Positions 1 to 4,936 of a stretch of DNA of 6,577 bases are shown here, one piece after another; the first letter of the stretch is position 1, and the number at the start of each line of letters is the position of its first letter. The notes beneath the pieces were generated by a model, which searched no databases, was not told the DNA's origin, and was given only the letters and a program-made list of their open reading frames with translations. The translations under genes and the position numbers were made by a program. The stretch comes from Flavobacteriaceae bacterium. Lineage in GTDB: Bacteria; Bacteroidota; Bacteroidia; Flavobacteriales; Flavobacteriaceae. Where the stretch lies: the NCBI GenBank assembly GCA_030633225.1, contig DAOVTF010000122.1:1-6577 (forward strand). The letters are read 5' to 3'.

Positions 1-312
1 ATTGAGTTGCTGCATGGGTTTTAAAGTAAATTCACCCTGTACAAAAAGATTAAAGGCATGTTTGATCTCTTCAATAGTTAGATTAAAGTTTGATGATTTA
101 ATAAATTCGATTAATTTAATTTGGTGATCTTTTTTACCACTATTAACTCCCAAAAGATCTAGTAAATGAATAGTTAAATTTGTTAATGCTGTATTTATTT
201 CAATTTCACTATAATCTCTTAATTGTTTTTTACTTTCTAAGATGGCTAGTAAAGGTTTTTTAATCTTTATTACAGCTAAATTATTGGTTTGTATGGTTTG
301 TAAATTATTCAT
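1..312 (-). CDS. Phage early-operon protein, partial (C-terminus outside window)
   Basis: An open frame runs leftward from an ATG at 312-310 to the window edge without a stop, giving the first 104 residues (MNNLQTIQTNNLAVIKIKKP at the N-terminus). Its start overlaps the last 8 bases of the upstream replication gene (ATGAATAA carries both the start and the stop), which argues for a real, translationally coupled gene. The visible part is lysine-rich and looks mostly helical. The segment at about residues 67-95 (LIEFIKSSNF..LTIEEIKHAFNLFVQGEF) resembles, from memory, proteins placed next to replication genes in Bacteroidetes prophages. That resemblance is weak and I assign no function. Position suggests a role in phage replication or early metabolism. 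Confidence 0.72.
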   Translation of the reverse strand, partial: MNNLQTIQTNNLAVIKIKKPLLAILESKKQLRDYSEIEINTALTNLTIHLLDLLGVNSGKKDHQIKLIEFIKSSNFNLTIEEIKHAFNLFVQGEFTLKPMQQLN

Positions 313-1000
313 GTGAAATGGAACTTTGAATGAAATTTGAAAAATCTTGTGCTCCTGTTAGATTTTCTGTTTGTGCCGGTTTTGATGGTTTTTCAAATTT
401 TCCTATTTTATTATACCATCCAGTTGCAACGTTTTTCCATTTTGCAACTGGAGTTCCTTTAACCACCCAGCCAACTCCCTCATAGTAATTATGGAATTTC
501 TCAGCTTCTTTGGCTGCTATTTTTTCTTTTTGAGCGGAACTTTTTTCTTTATTCTCAACATTTAGTTTTTTTAAAAAATATTCTTCAATTTCTATAATAG
601 AAGGAGGGAGAAACTTTCCTTTTACATTCTCTTTATCATTAACATTTAAATTATCATTAACATTTATATTTTCATTTACATCTAAGGGTTTTTTAGGTTT
701 TATTAGGTTTTTGATAGGTTCTTTGTTTTCCACATATTTATGAGGTCGCCCACCTTTTAAACCATTTTGTTTTGATGTTTCACGCCTTTTATCATAAGCT
801 ATTATGTTTCTTTCAAAATGAGGTTCAATCAATTTAAAAACCAATTTAACCAATAGGTTTTCTAGGTTTATTTTGGTTTTGTTATTTGTATGAAAATAAA
901 ACATGTTTGTAAACAGTTCCCCTCTTTGTTCCAAGGTTAATTCTTGTATAGAATCATACCATTCTGTGTAAATAATAAAGGATTTTCTTTCAGTACTCAT
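305..1000 (-). CDS. DUF6291-type phage replication protein
   Basis: This 231-aa protein has the layout of phage replication initiator or helicase-loader-like proteins. Residues about 5-85 match the DUF6291 pattern: KSFIIYTEWYDSIQELTLEQ, then RGELF, an acidic/hydrophobic helix, ERNIIAYDKRRE and a basic GLKGGRP end. Residues 86-128 form a low-complexity Asn/Lys/Val linker with the hexapeptide N(I/L)NVND repeated. Residues about 130-201 carry FLPPSIIEIEEYF and FHNYYEGVGWVVKGTPVAKW, a tail I recognise from phage DnaD-like replication proteins. The gene overlaps the upstream gene by 4 bp (ATGA, 997-1000) and the downstream one by 8 bp, so it belongs to one leftward operon. The biochemical role is inferred from family habit. 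Its DNA holds two internal repeat clusters, listed separately. Confidence is high for a phage gene and moderate for replication. Confidence 0.82.
   Translation of the reverse strand: MSTERKSFIIYTEWYDSIQELTLEQRGELFTNMFYFHTNNKTKINLENLLVKLVFKLIEPHFERNIIAYDKRRETSKQNGLKGGRPHKYVENKEPIKNLIKPKKPLDVNENINVNDNLNVNDKENVKGKFLPPSIIEIEEYFLKKLNVENKEKSSAQKEKIAAKEAEKFHNYYEGVGWVVKGTPVAKWKNVATGWYNKIGKFEKPSKPAQTENLTGAQDFSNFIQSSISHE
617..688. repeat. 18-bp tandem repeats inside the replication gene
   Basis: Two adjacent 18-bp units (635-652 and 653-670) differ at a single base (ATCATTAACATTTA followed by AATT or TATT). More diverged units flank them at 617-634 and 671-688 and share the TTTACAT or TAACATTT core. 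They encode the Asn/Val/Asp linker. They could be iteron-like binding sites or simply a linker grown by slippage. Confidence 0.6.
694..869. repeat. Clustered TAGGTT motifs, possible origin iterons
   Basis: TAGGTT starts at 694, 704 and 715 (steps of 10 and 11 bp), with AAGGGTT just before at 684-690. It recurs at 854 and 863, with TTGGTT at 873. Four of the five copies are TAGGTTT. All lie on the same strand inside the replication gene. Helical spacing and clustering are seen directly. The idea that they bind the protein encoded around them, as lambda O binds iterons within its own gene, is inference. Confidence 0.4.
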
Positions 1001-1296
1001 TGCATTGATGCTTCTGTAAGGGTATATTCATTTTCATTTTTACCATATAAACCTAAAGTTTTACCTCCTGTTTTTTTTACTTTAAAATCTTTAAATTCTA
1101 ATGTGTTCAATGCTCTTCTTACAGATGAAATTGGGCAATTTAAAGGCATGTTAATGAATATTTTAGATGCTGAAAATATTTTTAATTGCTTTGCTATTTC
1201 CAATACTTTTTCATTCTGGTTTCTTGCAATTTCAGTTAAAATATTGAGTTGCTCTTGGCTCTCGTTTGTAGTGTTGTAATAAATTGTTTTTCCCAT
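997..1296 (-). CDS. Small winged-helix DNA-binding protein (probable)
   Basis: This 99-aa protein has an N-terminal helix (about residues 28-39, NEKVLEIAKQL). The block SASKIFINMPLNCPISSVRR follows, with residues 55-66 (PISSVRRALNTL) in the position of a recognition helix. A basic strand-turn-strand stretch (KDFKVKKTGGKTLGLYGKNE) looks like the wing. This order fits small winged helix-turn-helix proteins common in phage early regions. The start ATG (1296-1294) overlaps the stop of the upstream gene by one base (TAATG), and its own stop overlaps the next start by 4 bp, so translation is probably coupled. It could be an early transcription regulator or a replication accessory factor; the sequence does not decide. 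Confidence 0.75.
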   Translation of the reverse strand: MGKTIYYNTTNESQEQLNILTEIARNQNEKVLEIAKQLKIFSASKIFINMPLNCPISSVRRALNTLEFKDFKVKKTGGKTLGLYGKNENEYTLTEASMQ

Positions 1297-1628
1297 TATT
1301 TTTTTGTTTGTGGATCTAGTCCTAAAGTTTTACGAAGGTCTTTAATAGCTGGAACCTCTATTAATTCAACCCCATCTTTTTTATGATGATCGCCTTGTTT
1401 GATCTTTCCGTTTTTAAACCAACCTCTAACACCTGTTTTTGTTTTTAAAGGCAATAATTCGCCATTGACAATCTCTAATATGGTTACTTGATCCTTATTG
1501 AGTAAAGATTGCTGATAGGCTAAAAAATCTAACCTTGTTTTCTTGATATAATCTTCTTTGTTTACAATAACCAGGTTGTTATCCTGTAGGTGTTTTACAA
1601 ATACATTTATTTCAATTATTCCTTTCAT
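1296..1628 (-). CDS. Hypothetical phage protein, possible MerR/excisionase-like
   Basis: This 110-aa basic protein is not one I recognise firmly. The C-terminal half (about residues 60-105: LKTKTGVRGWFKNGKIKQGD, a Lys/His-rich turn, then VELIEVPAIKDLRKTLGLD) recalls the MerR-type helix-turn-helix of excisionases, in which a W-x-K-x-G-K-I helix end is followed by a wing and a final helix. The match is by eye and weak. The start is an ATG at 1628-1626 overlapping the upstream stop in an ATGA, and the stop shares one base with the next start. Early-operon position would suit an excisionase or small regulator, although excisionases often sit nearer the integrase. Confidence 0.7.
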   Translation of the reverse strand: MKGIIEINVFVKHLQDNNLVIVNKEDYIKKTRLDFLAYQQSLLNKDQVTILEIVNGELLPLKTKTGVRGWFKNGKIKQGDHHKKDGVELIEVPAIKDLRKTLGLDPQTKK

Positions 1629-1888
1629 AAAGCATTTATTTTATCAATTACTGTTTCAAGATCTTCTACTACTTCCATGTCCAGTTTTCTTAAATTCCAT
1701 ACATGACCAAATTGATTTTTAAACGAATCATTCTTATACTTCGGAAAGTACTTTGTTAACTGAGTTTCTATATCCTTTTTAGTTCGATACCCAAGTTCAA
1801 AAAATAATTCAGCAATAGTTGCTATTCTTTTAGCGGTTTCAAGCCTATTTTTGGCTTTTACTTGATTTATGGTAAAATATTCAATCAT
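1625..1888 (-). CDS. Hypothetical small early protein, first gene of operon
   Basis: This 87-aa protein is unrecognised and predicted mostly helical (RLETAKRIATIAELFFELGY, later DMEVVEDLETVIDKINAL), with a central basic/aromatic patch (KYFPKYKNDSFKNQF). It is the first gene after the control region, so it should be transcribed earliest when repression is lifted. The start ATG is at 1888-1886. No clear Shine-Dalgarno sequence precedes it, as is usual in Bacteroidetes. An imperfect third operator-like dyad overlaps this start (1883-1904). Its 3' end overlaps the next gene by 4 bp. Confidence 0.72.
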   Translation of the reverse strand: MIEYFTINQVKAKNRLETAKRIATIAELFFELGYRTKKDIETQLTKYFPKYKNDSFKNQFGHVWNLRKLDMEVVEDLETVIDKINAL

Positions 1889-1947
1889 TTGTATGTAAAG
1901 TATTTATAAGTTATGTACATTCGCACCATATTTGTGCATAAAGCGCA

Positions 1948-1991
1948 AATACTATGCAAATATAGTATTAATACTTTGTTATAATAGTATT
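1948..1991. promoter_or_regulatory. Tandem 22-bp repressor operators (probable)
   Basis: Two dyads abut exactly: 1948-1969 and 1970-1991. Each reads AATACT, 10 bases, AGTATT. The first is a longer perfect inverted repeat (AATACTAT, 6 bases, ATAGTATT). The junction forms the palindrome AGTATTAATACT (1964-1975). They lie between the divergent repressor gene and early operon and cover the leftward -7 box, as expected for phage repressor operators. Binding by the neighbouring XRE protein is inference. Confidence 0.72.
1957..1964 (-). promoter_or_regulatory. Leftward early-operon -7 box
   Basis: The minus strand reads TATATTTG here, an exact match to the Bacteroidetes -7 consensus TAnnTTTG, inside the first operator. 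No TTG is visible at the usual -33 distance. Transcription would start near 1950, leaving a leader of about 60 nt. Its 5' end could fold as TTTGCGC with GCACAAA (1931-1949, one G-U pair). A rightward TATAAT (1980-1985) inside the second operator could serve the repressor, but this is less certain. Confidence 0.5.
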
Positions 1992-1999
1992 TAAAAAAG

Positions 2000-2019
2000 G
2001 TATTTTTTAAATAAAATAC
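2000..2019. repeat. Inverted repeat in repressor leader
   Basis: GTATTTT (2000-2006) and AAAATAC (2013-2019) form a perfect 7-bp dyad around six bases, 23 bp before the repressor ATG. It is pure AT apart from the end pair and does not share the AATACT/AGTATT operator form. It may be a weak extra operator or an mRNA hairpin; function is unknown. Confidence 0.35.
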
Positions 2020-2042
2020 ATGTATGATTTAAAATATTGACT

Positions 2043-2498
2043 ATGAAATCACTATCAAAAGAAGAAATGATAAATTACATTTTAGAAACTGTAAAAAGTA
2101 AAAATATTACGGTTTATTCTATTTCAAAAGCGACAAATATCACGCAATCTGCTATTGCAAACATCATAAATCGAACAACAAAAAACCCACATGCTATTAA
2201 TGTGAAAACCTTGTACGATTATTTATATGATACATATGGAAGAGGGGAGATGGTTGTTAAAAAAAATCAGAATCTTCAAAAAATTGAACATGATCAATCA
2301 CTAGGTAAAAAGATTGAATTATATGAAAGTGATTTGGACAGGATCTTAAATTTAAAGATCGAAAGGATCGTTAAGAAATTGACCGAAGAGAAATTTAATG
2401 AGATTAATGAGAGCTTACTATTCTTGTTAAGAAAATCCCTTGATCATGATAAAAGAATTACAGATGAATCTGAAAATAAAATAGAGAAAATTGATTAA
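2043..2498 (+). CDS. XRE/CI-like helix-turn-helix phage repressor
   Basis: Read from the ATG at 2043 the protein has 151 aa. An in-frame TTG six bases earlier (2037) is possible but less likely, and neither has a clear Shine-Dalgarno. Residues about 21-58 form a helix-turn-helix (ITVYSISKATNITQSAIANI, then INRTTKNPHAINVKTLYDYL), typical of XRE-family repressors. Residues about 85-135 are charged and heptad-like (IELYESDLDRILNLKIERIV...), suggesting a coiled-coil dimerisation region. No LexA-like S24 peptidase domain is present, so RecA-driven self-cleavage is unlikely and induction must work another way. It is the only rightward gene in the element, divergent from the early operon across two tandem dyads. 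The inferred role is a lysogeny repressor of that operon and perhaps of itself. Confidence 0.82.
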   Translation: MKSLSKEEMINYILETVKSKNITVYSISKATNITQSAIANIINRTTKNPHAINVKTLYDYLYDTYGRGEMVVKKNQNLQKIEHDQSLGKKIELYESDLDRILNLKIERIVKKLTEEKFNEINESLLFLLRKSLDHDKRITDESENKIEKID

Positions 2499-2520
2499 GA
2501 TATTAATTTTCTTAATCCAA
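2491..2520. terminator. Hairpin over convergent stop codons (weak bidirectional terminator)
   Basis: GATTAAGA (2493-2500) pairs with TCTTAATC (2510-2517) around nine bases, and TT/AA can extend it past a bulged C. Both convergent genes end within the left arm. The stem is AT-rich with no long T run, so terminator activity is doubtful. Confidence 0.3.
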
Positions 2521-2830
2521 TGGTATAGTCATTTCCGAAATTAATTAATTCAATAAGAAACAATATAAAATCTTGATGATGACTGTTTTGTTCTTTATCT
2601 TTTTTAATAAGAAGGACTAGAAGCTCTTTACGGATAGCATGGTATTTAATAACGTCTGTTTCATGATCCATTTCTATGTTATATAGTAATGTATAATACA
2701 TTATTGCATAATCTAAAACTTCTTGCTCTCGTTTATTACTGGAATATTTCAACTCTTTTAATGTGGAAATAAAGATTAATTTTCCGCAAAATTCATTAAT
2801 TTTTGAGATGATAATATTCTGTAGTGGCAT
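2495..2830 (-). CDS. Unknown protein between repressor and integrase
   Basis: This 111-aa protein belongs to no family I recognise. It looks entirely helical, with a hydrophobic/aromatic central helix (EVLDYAIMYYTLLYNIEMDH), a basic helix (IRKELLVLLIKKDKEQNSHH) and a last hydrophobic helix (DFILFLIELINF). There is one Cys and no signal peptide or clear membrane span. The start ATG is at 2830-2828, 24 bases downstream of a good -7 box. It runs opposite to the repressor, sharing a TTAA in which both stop codons lie, and has its own promoter. It may therefore be expressed in the lysogen. In many temperate phages this slot holds accessory genes such as superinfection exclusion or defence; whether that holds here is speculation. 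Confidence 0.68.
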   Translation of the reverse strand: MPLQNIIISKINEFCGKLIFISTLKELKYSSNKREQEVLDYAIMYYTLLYNIEMDHETDVIKYHAIRKELLVLLIKKDKEQNSHHQDFILFLIELINFGNDYTIGLRKLIS

Positions 2831-2853
2831 AAATATATTTGTAAAATGGGGTG

Positions 2854-2889
2854 CAAATATATACTAATGAATTAGAAAAATAAGGTCAA
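2854..2889 (-). promoter_or_regulatory. Promoter of the 111-aa gene
   Basis: The minus-strand -7 box TATATTTG lies at 2861-2854, with TTG at 2889-2887, 25 bp upstream (longer than the usual 17-23). The -7 box is one arm of an inverted repeat, CAAATATAT (2854-2862) against ATATATTTG (2833-2841) across 12 bases, which could be a regulator site. Confidence 0.5.
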
Positions 2890-2926
2890 AAAAAGGATAA
2901 AAAAATACAAATTTTAAAGTCCTTTT
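2888..2926 (-). terminator. Possible integrase terminator
   Basis: On the minus strand AAAAGGA (2926-2920) can pair with TCCTTTT (2897-2891) across an AT-rich 22-base loop, and a run of seven T (2894-2888) overlaps and continues the stem. The stem has few G-C pairs and the loop is long, so it is a weak candidate. Confidence 0.3.
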
Positions 2927-2943
2927 ACATAGAGTTTTGCACT

Positions 2944-4137
2944 TTATTTAGTGTCATTTATTATTTTTAGCTGTACCAGATCACGTTCTTCTTCCGGAAA
3001 TCTGTCTTTGTAAAAATTATCAATATCATCTCTTTCATGCCCCATCAGTTCACGAAGCATATCCTCTTCAACACCTAGTCTTTTACCTATGTTAGCAAAA
3101 GTATGCCTTGCGATTTTTATACTTAAATTGCCCTCTAACGGCTGTACTTTTATATCCAATCTCTTTTGCATGTCAATTAAATATCTGCCATAACGTCTGC
3201 GAAAAGTAACATAACCTTTAAAATCTTTCCTATGAGGAAAAATGAAATTTGATCCATTGTATTTTTTTAGTATTTGTCTAATTTTATTTGACATTAATAA
3301 ATCAAATTGATAACCGTTTGCAATCTTTGCCCTCTTGATAAAAATTCTATTATTTTCTATATCTCCACGCTTCAAATTATAAACATCTATTAGATCCTGT
3401 CCGCCTAAATAAAATTGCAATAAAAATAAATCTCTAACACCGTCCATTGCTCCTGTAAAAGATGCATTTTCAATTTTAGCAATACTCTCCAAAGTGAGGT
3501 GCTTTTTACGCATTTGATGGCTTCTAACTTTTAAGCCGTTAAAAACACCAGTAAAAGGTTTTTTGTCTTCTGTTATACCTCTTAGAACAGCTTGATTATA
3601 AATTGCTCTTAATGTTCGCAAGTAATTATGTATAGAAGTATTTTTTAGCCCATCTTTTTGCTTTTGTTGTACAAATCCTAGTAATATATTATAGTCTAAA
3701 TCTTTAAATTCCAATGCGCCTGTGTAATTAGAGAATTGAATTTTAGCAGTATTGTAAACTATTGCATTGCTGTGTTTATTTAATCTCTTCTTTTCTTCAA
3801 TTAAAGTATCTGTGAAACTAAAAAAATCAATTGTATTTATTTCATTATTTTCTGCCCTACGACCTTTTAAAACGATCTCAATTTTCTTAAAATCGGTTTC
3901 TTTATCACTGGTAAGTTCTCTAATTTTTAATTTTAAATTCACAACTTCAGAAAAAACTTCGTGATATTCCGGGTGCAAGGCATTTGGCAGCTGGGTAACA
4001 AAATCCCAATGTTCAGGTTGTGAAAACAAATTTGTTGCTATTCTTTTTTGGCGTCCTCGATCTACTATATTGATTACAACAGGATTTCCTTTCTTGTAGG
4101 GCTTCTTTTTTCTAAGTAATATTAATGTTATTTTCAT
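2944..4137 (-). CDS. int: Tyrosine site-specific integrase
   Basis: This 397-aa protein has the usual three parts of Bacteroidetes phage/ICE integrases. An N-terminal arm-DNA-binding domain (about 1-85) includes RKKKPYKKGNPVVINIVDRG and PEHWD. A SAM-like core-binding domain (about 103-200) includes FSFTDTLIEEKKRLNKHSNA and IHNYLRTLRAIYNQAVLRGI. The C-terminal catalytic domain (about 210-390) shows a beta-hairpin Lys (K268 or K271), K341-I-A-R344 in place of HxxR, H367 in LMGHE, and nucleophile Y376 exactly nine residues after H367. The usual first catalytic Arg is not evident: the aligned stretch is FYLGGQDLIDV, putting Asp248 there. Length and the final motifs are intact, so I regard it as functional. 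It reads away from the tRNA-Arg gene and its start faces an array of probable arm sites. Likely role: integration and, with a helper, excision of the element at tRNA-Arg. Confidence 0.95.
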   Translation of the reverse strand: MKITLILLRKKKPYKKGNPVVINIVDRGRQKRIATNLFSQPEHWDFVTQLPNALHPEYHEVFSEVVNLKLKIRELTSDKETDFKKIEIVLKGRRAENNEINTIDFFSFTDTLIEEKKRLNKHSNAIVYNTAKIQFSNYTGALEFKDLDYNILLGFVQQKQKDGLKNTSIHNYLRTLRAIYNQAVLRGITEDKKPFTGVFNGLKVRSHQMRKKHLTLESIAKIENASFTGAMDGVRDLFLLQFYLGGQDLIDVYNLKRGDIENNRIFIKRAKIANGYQFDLLMSNKIRQILKKYNGSNFIFPHRKDFKGYVTFRRRYGRYLIDMQKRLDIKVQPLEGNLSIKIARHTFANIGKRLGVEEDMLRELMGHERDDIDNFYKDRFPEEERDLVQLKIINDTK

Positions 4138-4157
4138 ATAAAAAGCAATTATTTACT

Positions 4158-4165
4158 CAAAAATA
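4158..4165 (-). promoter_or_regulatory. Integrase -7 box
   Basis: The minus strand reads TATTTTTG, matching TAnnTTTG, 20 bases before the integrase ATG. No TTG is seen at the -33 position. An arm-type repeat (4173-4179) lies just upstream, where bound integrase could block transcription. Confidence 0.45.
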
Positions 4166-4172
4166 TGAAATT

Positions 4173-4399
4173 CGTACCACTTATATACTACTTACTACTA
4201 GGAAATAATAAGAAAATGTATAAATTTATTGAATGGAAATATTTTATAAAAGCTGATATTATATGGATGTGGTACGATTTTATCTATTAAAAGAGTTGAT
4301 TTGTCTTATGACCGTCTACCTACTAAAAAGTGCCAAATATCGATGTAAATCGTACCATATTCGTACCATTTCTACCTATTTTGTACCCATTTACTACCA
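4173..4399. repeat. Probable integrase arm-binding sites (attachment-site arm)
   Basis: CGTACCA occurs at 4173-4179, 4351-4357 and 4362-4368, and inverted (TGGTACG) at 4270-4276. Related TACC cores occur at 4317, 4373, 4384 and 4395. From 4353 on, TACC repeats at steps of 11, 9, 11 and 11 bp, so all sites face one side of the helix. After the first site, TACT cores at 4186 and 4196 continue a similar spacing. No gene occupies 4138-4472. Clustered repeats between an integrase start and a tRNA 3' end are what an integrase arm region looks like; binding is inferred. Confidence 0.7.
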
Positions 4400-4434
4400 G
4401 ATACACGAAAATTTAGGAAAAAATAAAAAGGTCT

Positions 4435-4469
4435 AAAAACGACGAAACCCCGTATAACTACGGGGTTTC
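4435..4469 (-). terminator. Terminator of the tRNA cluster
   Basis: GAAACCCCGTA (4444-4454) and TACGGGGTTTC (4459-4469) form a perfect 11-bp stem with a TAAC/GTTA loop, three bases beyond the encoded CCA of tRNA-Arg. On the minus strand GTC and five T (4439-4435) follow. It should stop tRNA transcription before the arm sites and integrase gene. Confidence 0.85.
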
Positions 4470-4472
4470 TTG

Positions 4473-4510
4473 TGGTGATCGCGACAGGATTCGAACCTGT
4501 GACCGTCTGC
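4473..4510. other. Candidate attachment core in tRNA-Arg 3' half
   Basis: Integrase elements commonly use the anticodon-to-3'-end part of a tRNA gene as core, leaving the tRNA intact. Here the integrase and its arm-like repeats lie directly beyond the 3' end of tRNA-Arg. The matching copy at the other end would be far left of the window, so the core limits cannot be set. Confidence 0.45.
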
Positions 4511-4549
4511 TTAGAAGGCAGATGCTCTATCCAGCTGAGCTACGCGACC
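4473..4549 (-). tRNA. tRNA-Arg (anticodon TCT)
   Basis: The 74-nt body (4549 to 4476) has acceptor GGTCGCG/CGCGATC (one G-U pair), an anticodon stem TCTGC/GCAGA with loop CTTCTAA (anticodon TCT, reads AGA) and the T arm ACAGG-TTCGAAT-CCTGT. CCA is encoded at 4475-4473, unlike the two neighbouring tRNA genes. It is the last of three leftward tRNA genes. A strong terminator follows, and its 3' end probably served as the element's integration site. Confidence 0.97.
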
Positions 4550-4575
4550 ATTGTTTTAAGTTAATTAGAGAGTTC

Positions 4576-4604
4576 AGGATTACTCCGTTTCACTCCGTGA
4601 TCCT
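4576..4604. repeat. Imperfect dyad in the tRNA-Pro/tRNA-Arg spacer
   Basis: AGGATTAC (4576-4583) and GTGATCCT (4597-4604) pair at 7 of 8 positions plus one G-U/A-C-type position depending on strand. The heptamer ACTCCGT is repeated at 4582 and 4592. It is GC-richer than its surroundings and may be a processing hairpin or a dispersed small repeat. Function is unknown. Confidence 0.4.
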
Positions 4605-4703
4605 TTGATGGGATCGTTGCTAAACCAAAATTCTTAAAATTGTTGTCGCAATTAATTGATTTTTAGTTTTTATTTACTTCAAAAGTTAGCTTTCGACGTT
4701 TCT

Positions 4704-4732
4704 AAAAACAAAAAATATCAAACTACGTTTGA
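4704..4732 (-). terminator. Weak hairpin after tRNA-Pro
   Basis: On the minus strand TCAAAC-GTA-GTTTGA is followed by a T-rich tail (TATTTTTTGTTTTT), 16 bases past the tRNA-Pro 3' end. The six-pair stem is weak. It could partly terminate or mark processing, letting some transcripts continue into tRNA-Arg, for which no separate TAnnTTTG promoter is visible. Confidence 0.35.
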
Positions 4733-4747
4733 AAGAATTTTAATTTG

Positions 4748-4822
4748 TCGGGGTGGCAGGATTCGAACCTGCGGCCTCCACGTCCCAAACGTGGCGCGAT
4801 AACCGGGCTACGCTACACCCCG
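4748..4822 (-). tRNA. tRNA-Pro (anticodon TGG)
   Basis: This 75-nt gene has acceptor CGGGGTG/CACCCCG, discriminator A, anticodon stem CCACG/CGTGG with loop TTTGGGA (anticodon TGG) and T arm GCAGG-TTCGAAT-CCTGC. A C1-G72 pair, typical of bacterial tRNA-Pro, is present. CCA is not encoded and must be added by the CCA enzyme. It lies 30 bp after tRNA-Ser and is probably co-transcribed with it. Confidence 0.96.
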
Positions 4823-4852
4823 AGGTGTATTCATTCAATATAAATGAACTTG

Positions 4853-4936
4853 CGGAGAGACAGGGATTCGAACCCTGGCAACGGTTACCCGTTGACAGAT
4901 TAGCAATCTGCTCCATTACCACTCTGGCACCTCTCC
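4853..4936 (-). tRNA. tRNA-Ser (anticodon GCT)
   Basis: This 84-nt class II tRNA has acceptor GGAGAGG/TCTCTCC and discriminator G. The anticodon loop is TTGCTAA (anticodon GCT, reads AGC/AGU). It has a long variable arm (CAACGGGTAACCGTTG) and T arm CAGGG-TTCGAAT-CCCTG. CCA is not encoded. It is the first tRNA of the leftward cluster, downstream of a well-formed promoter. Confidence 0.96.

Noticed and set aside
944..1279. Rightward 111-codon open frame
   Set aside because: It is antisense to the probable winged-helix gene and replication gene, with Phe/Ser-rich composition typical of reversed AT-rich coding DNA and no promoter or overlap context.
2037..2042. TTG as the repressor start
   Set aside because: It lies two codons before an ATG and has no better ribosome-binding context; the ATG at 2043 is simpler.
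3767..3964. Rightward 65-codon open frame
   Set aside because: It is antisense to the integrase core-domain region; the Ser/Phe/Leu-rich product has no recognisable features.
4310..4317. GACCGTCT shared with tRNA-Arg (4501-4508) as an att core repeat
   Set aside because: Only eight bases match and the flanks diverge at once; both copies lie on the same side of the expected core, so chance is likely.
4649..4658. Palindrome CAATTAATTG
   Set aside because: Short AT-rich palindromes are expected by chance at this composition, and nothing nearby gives it a role.
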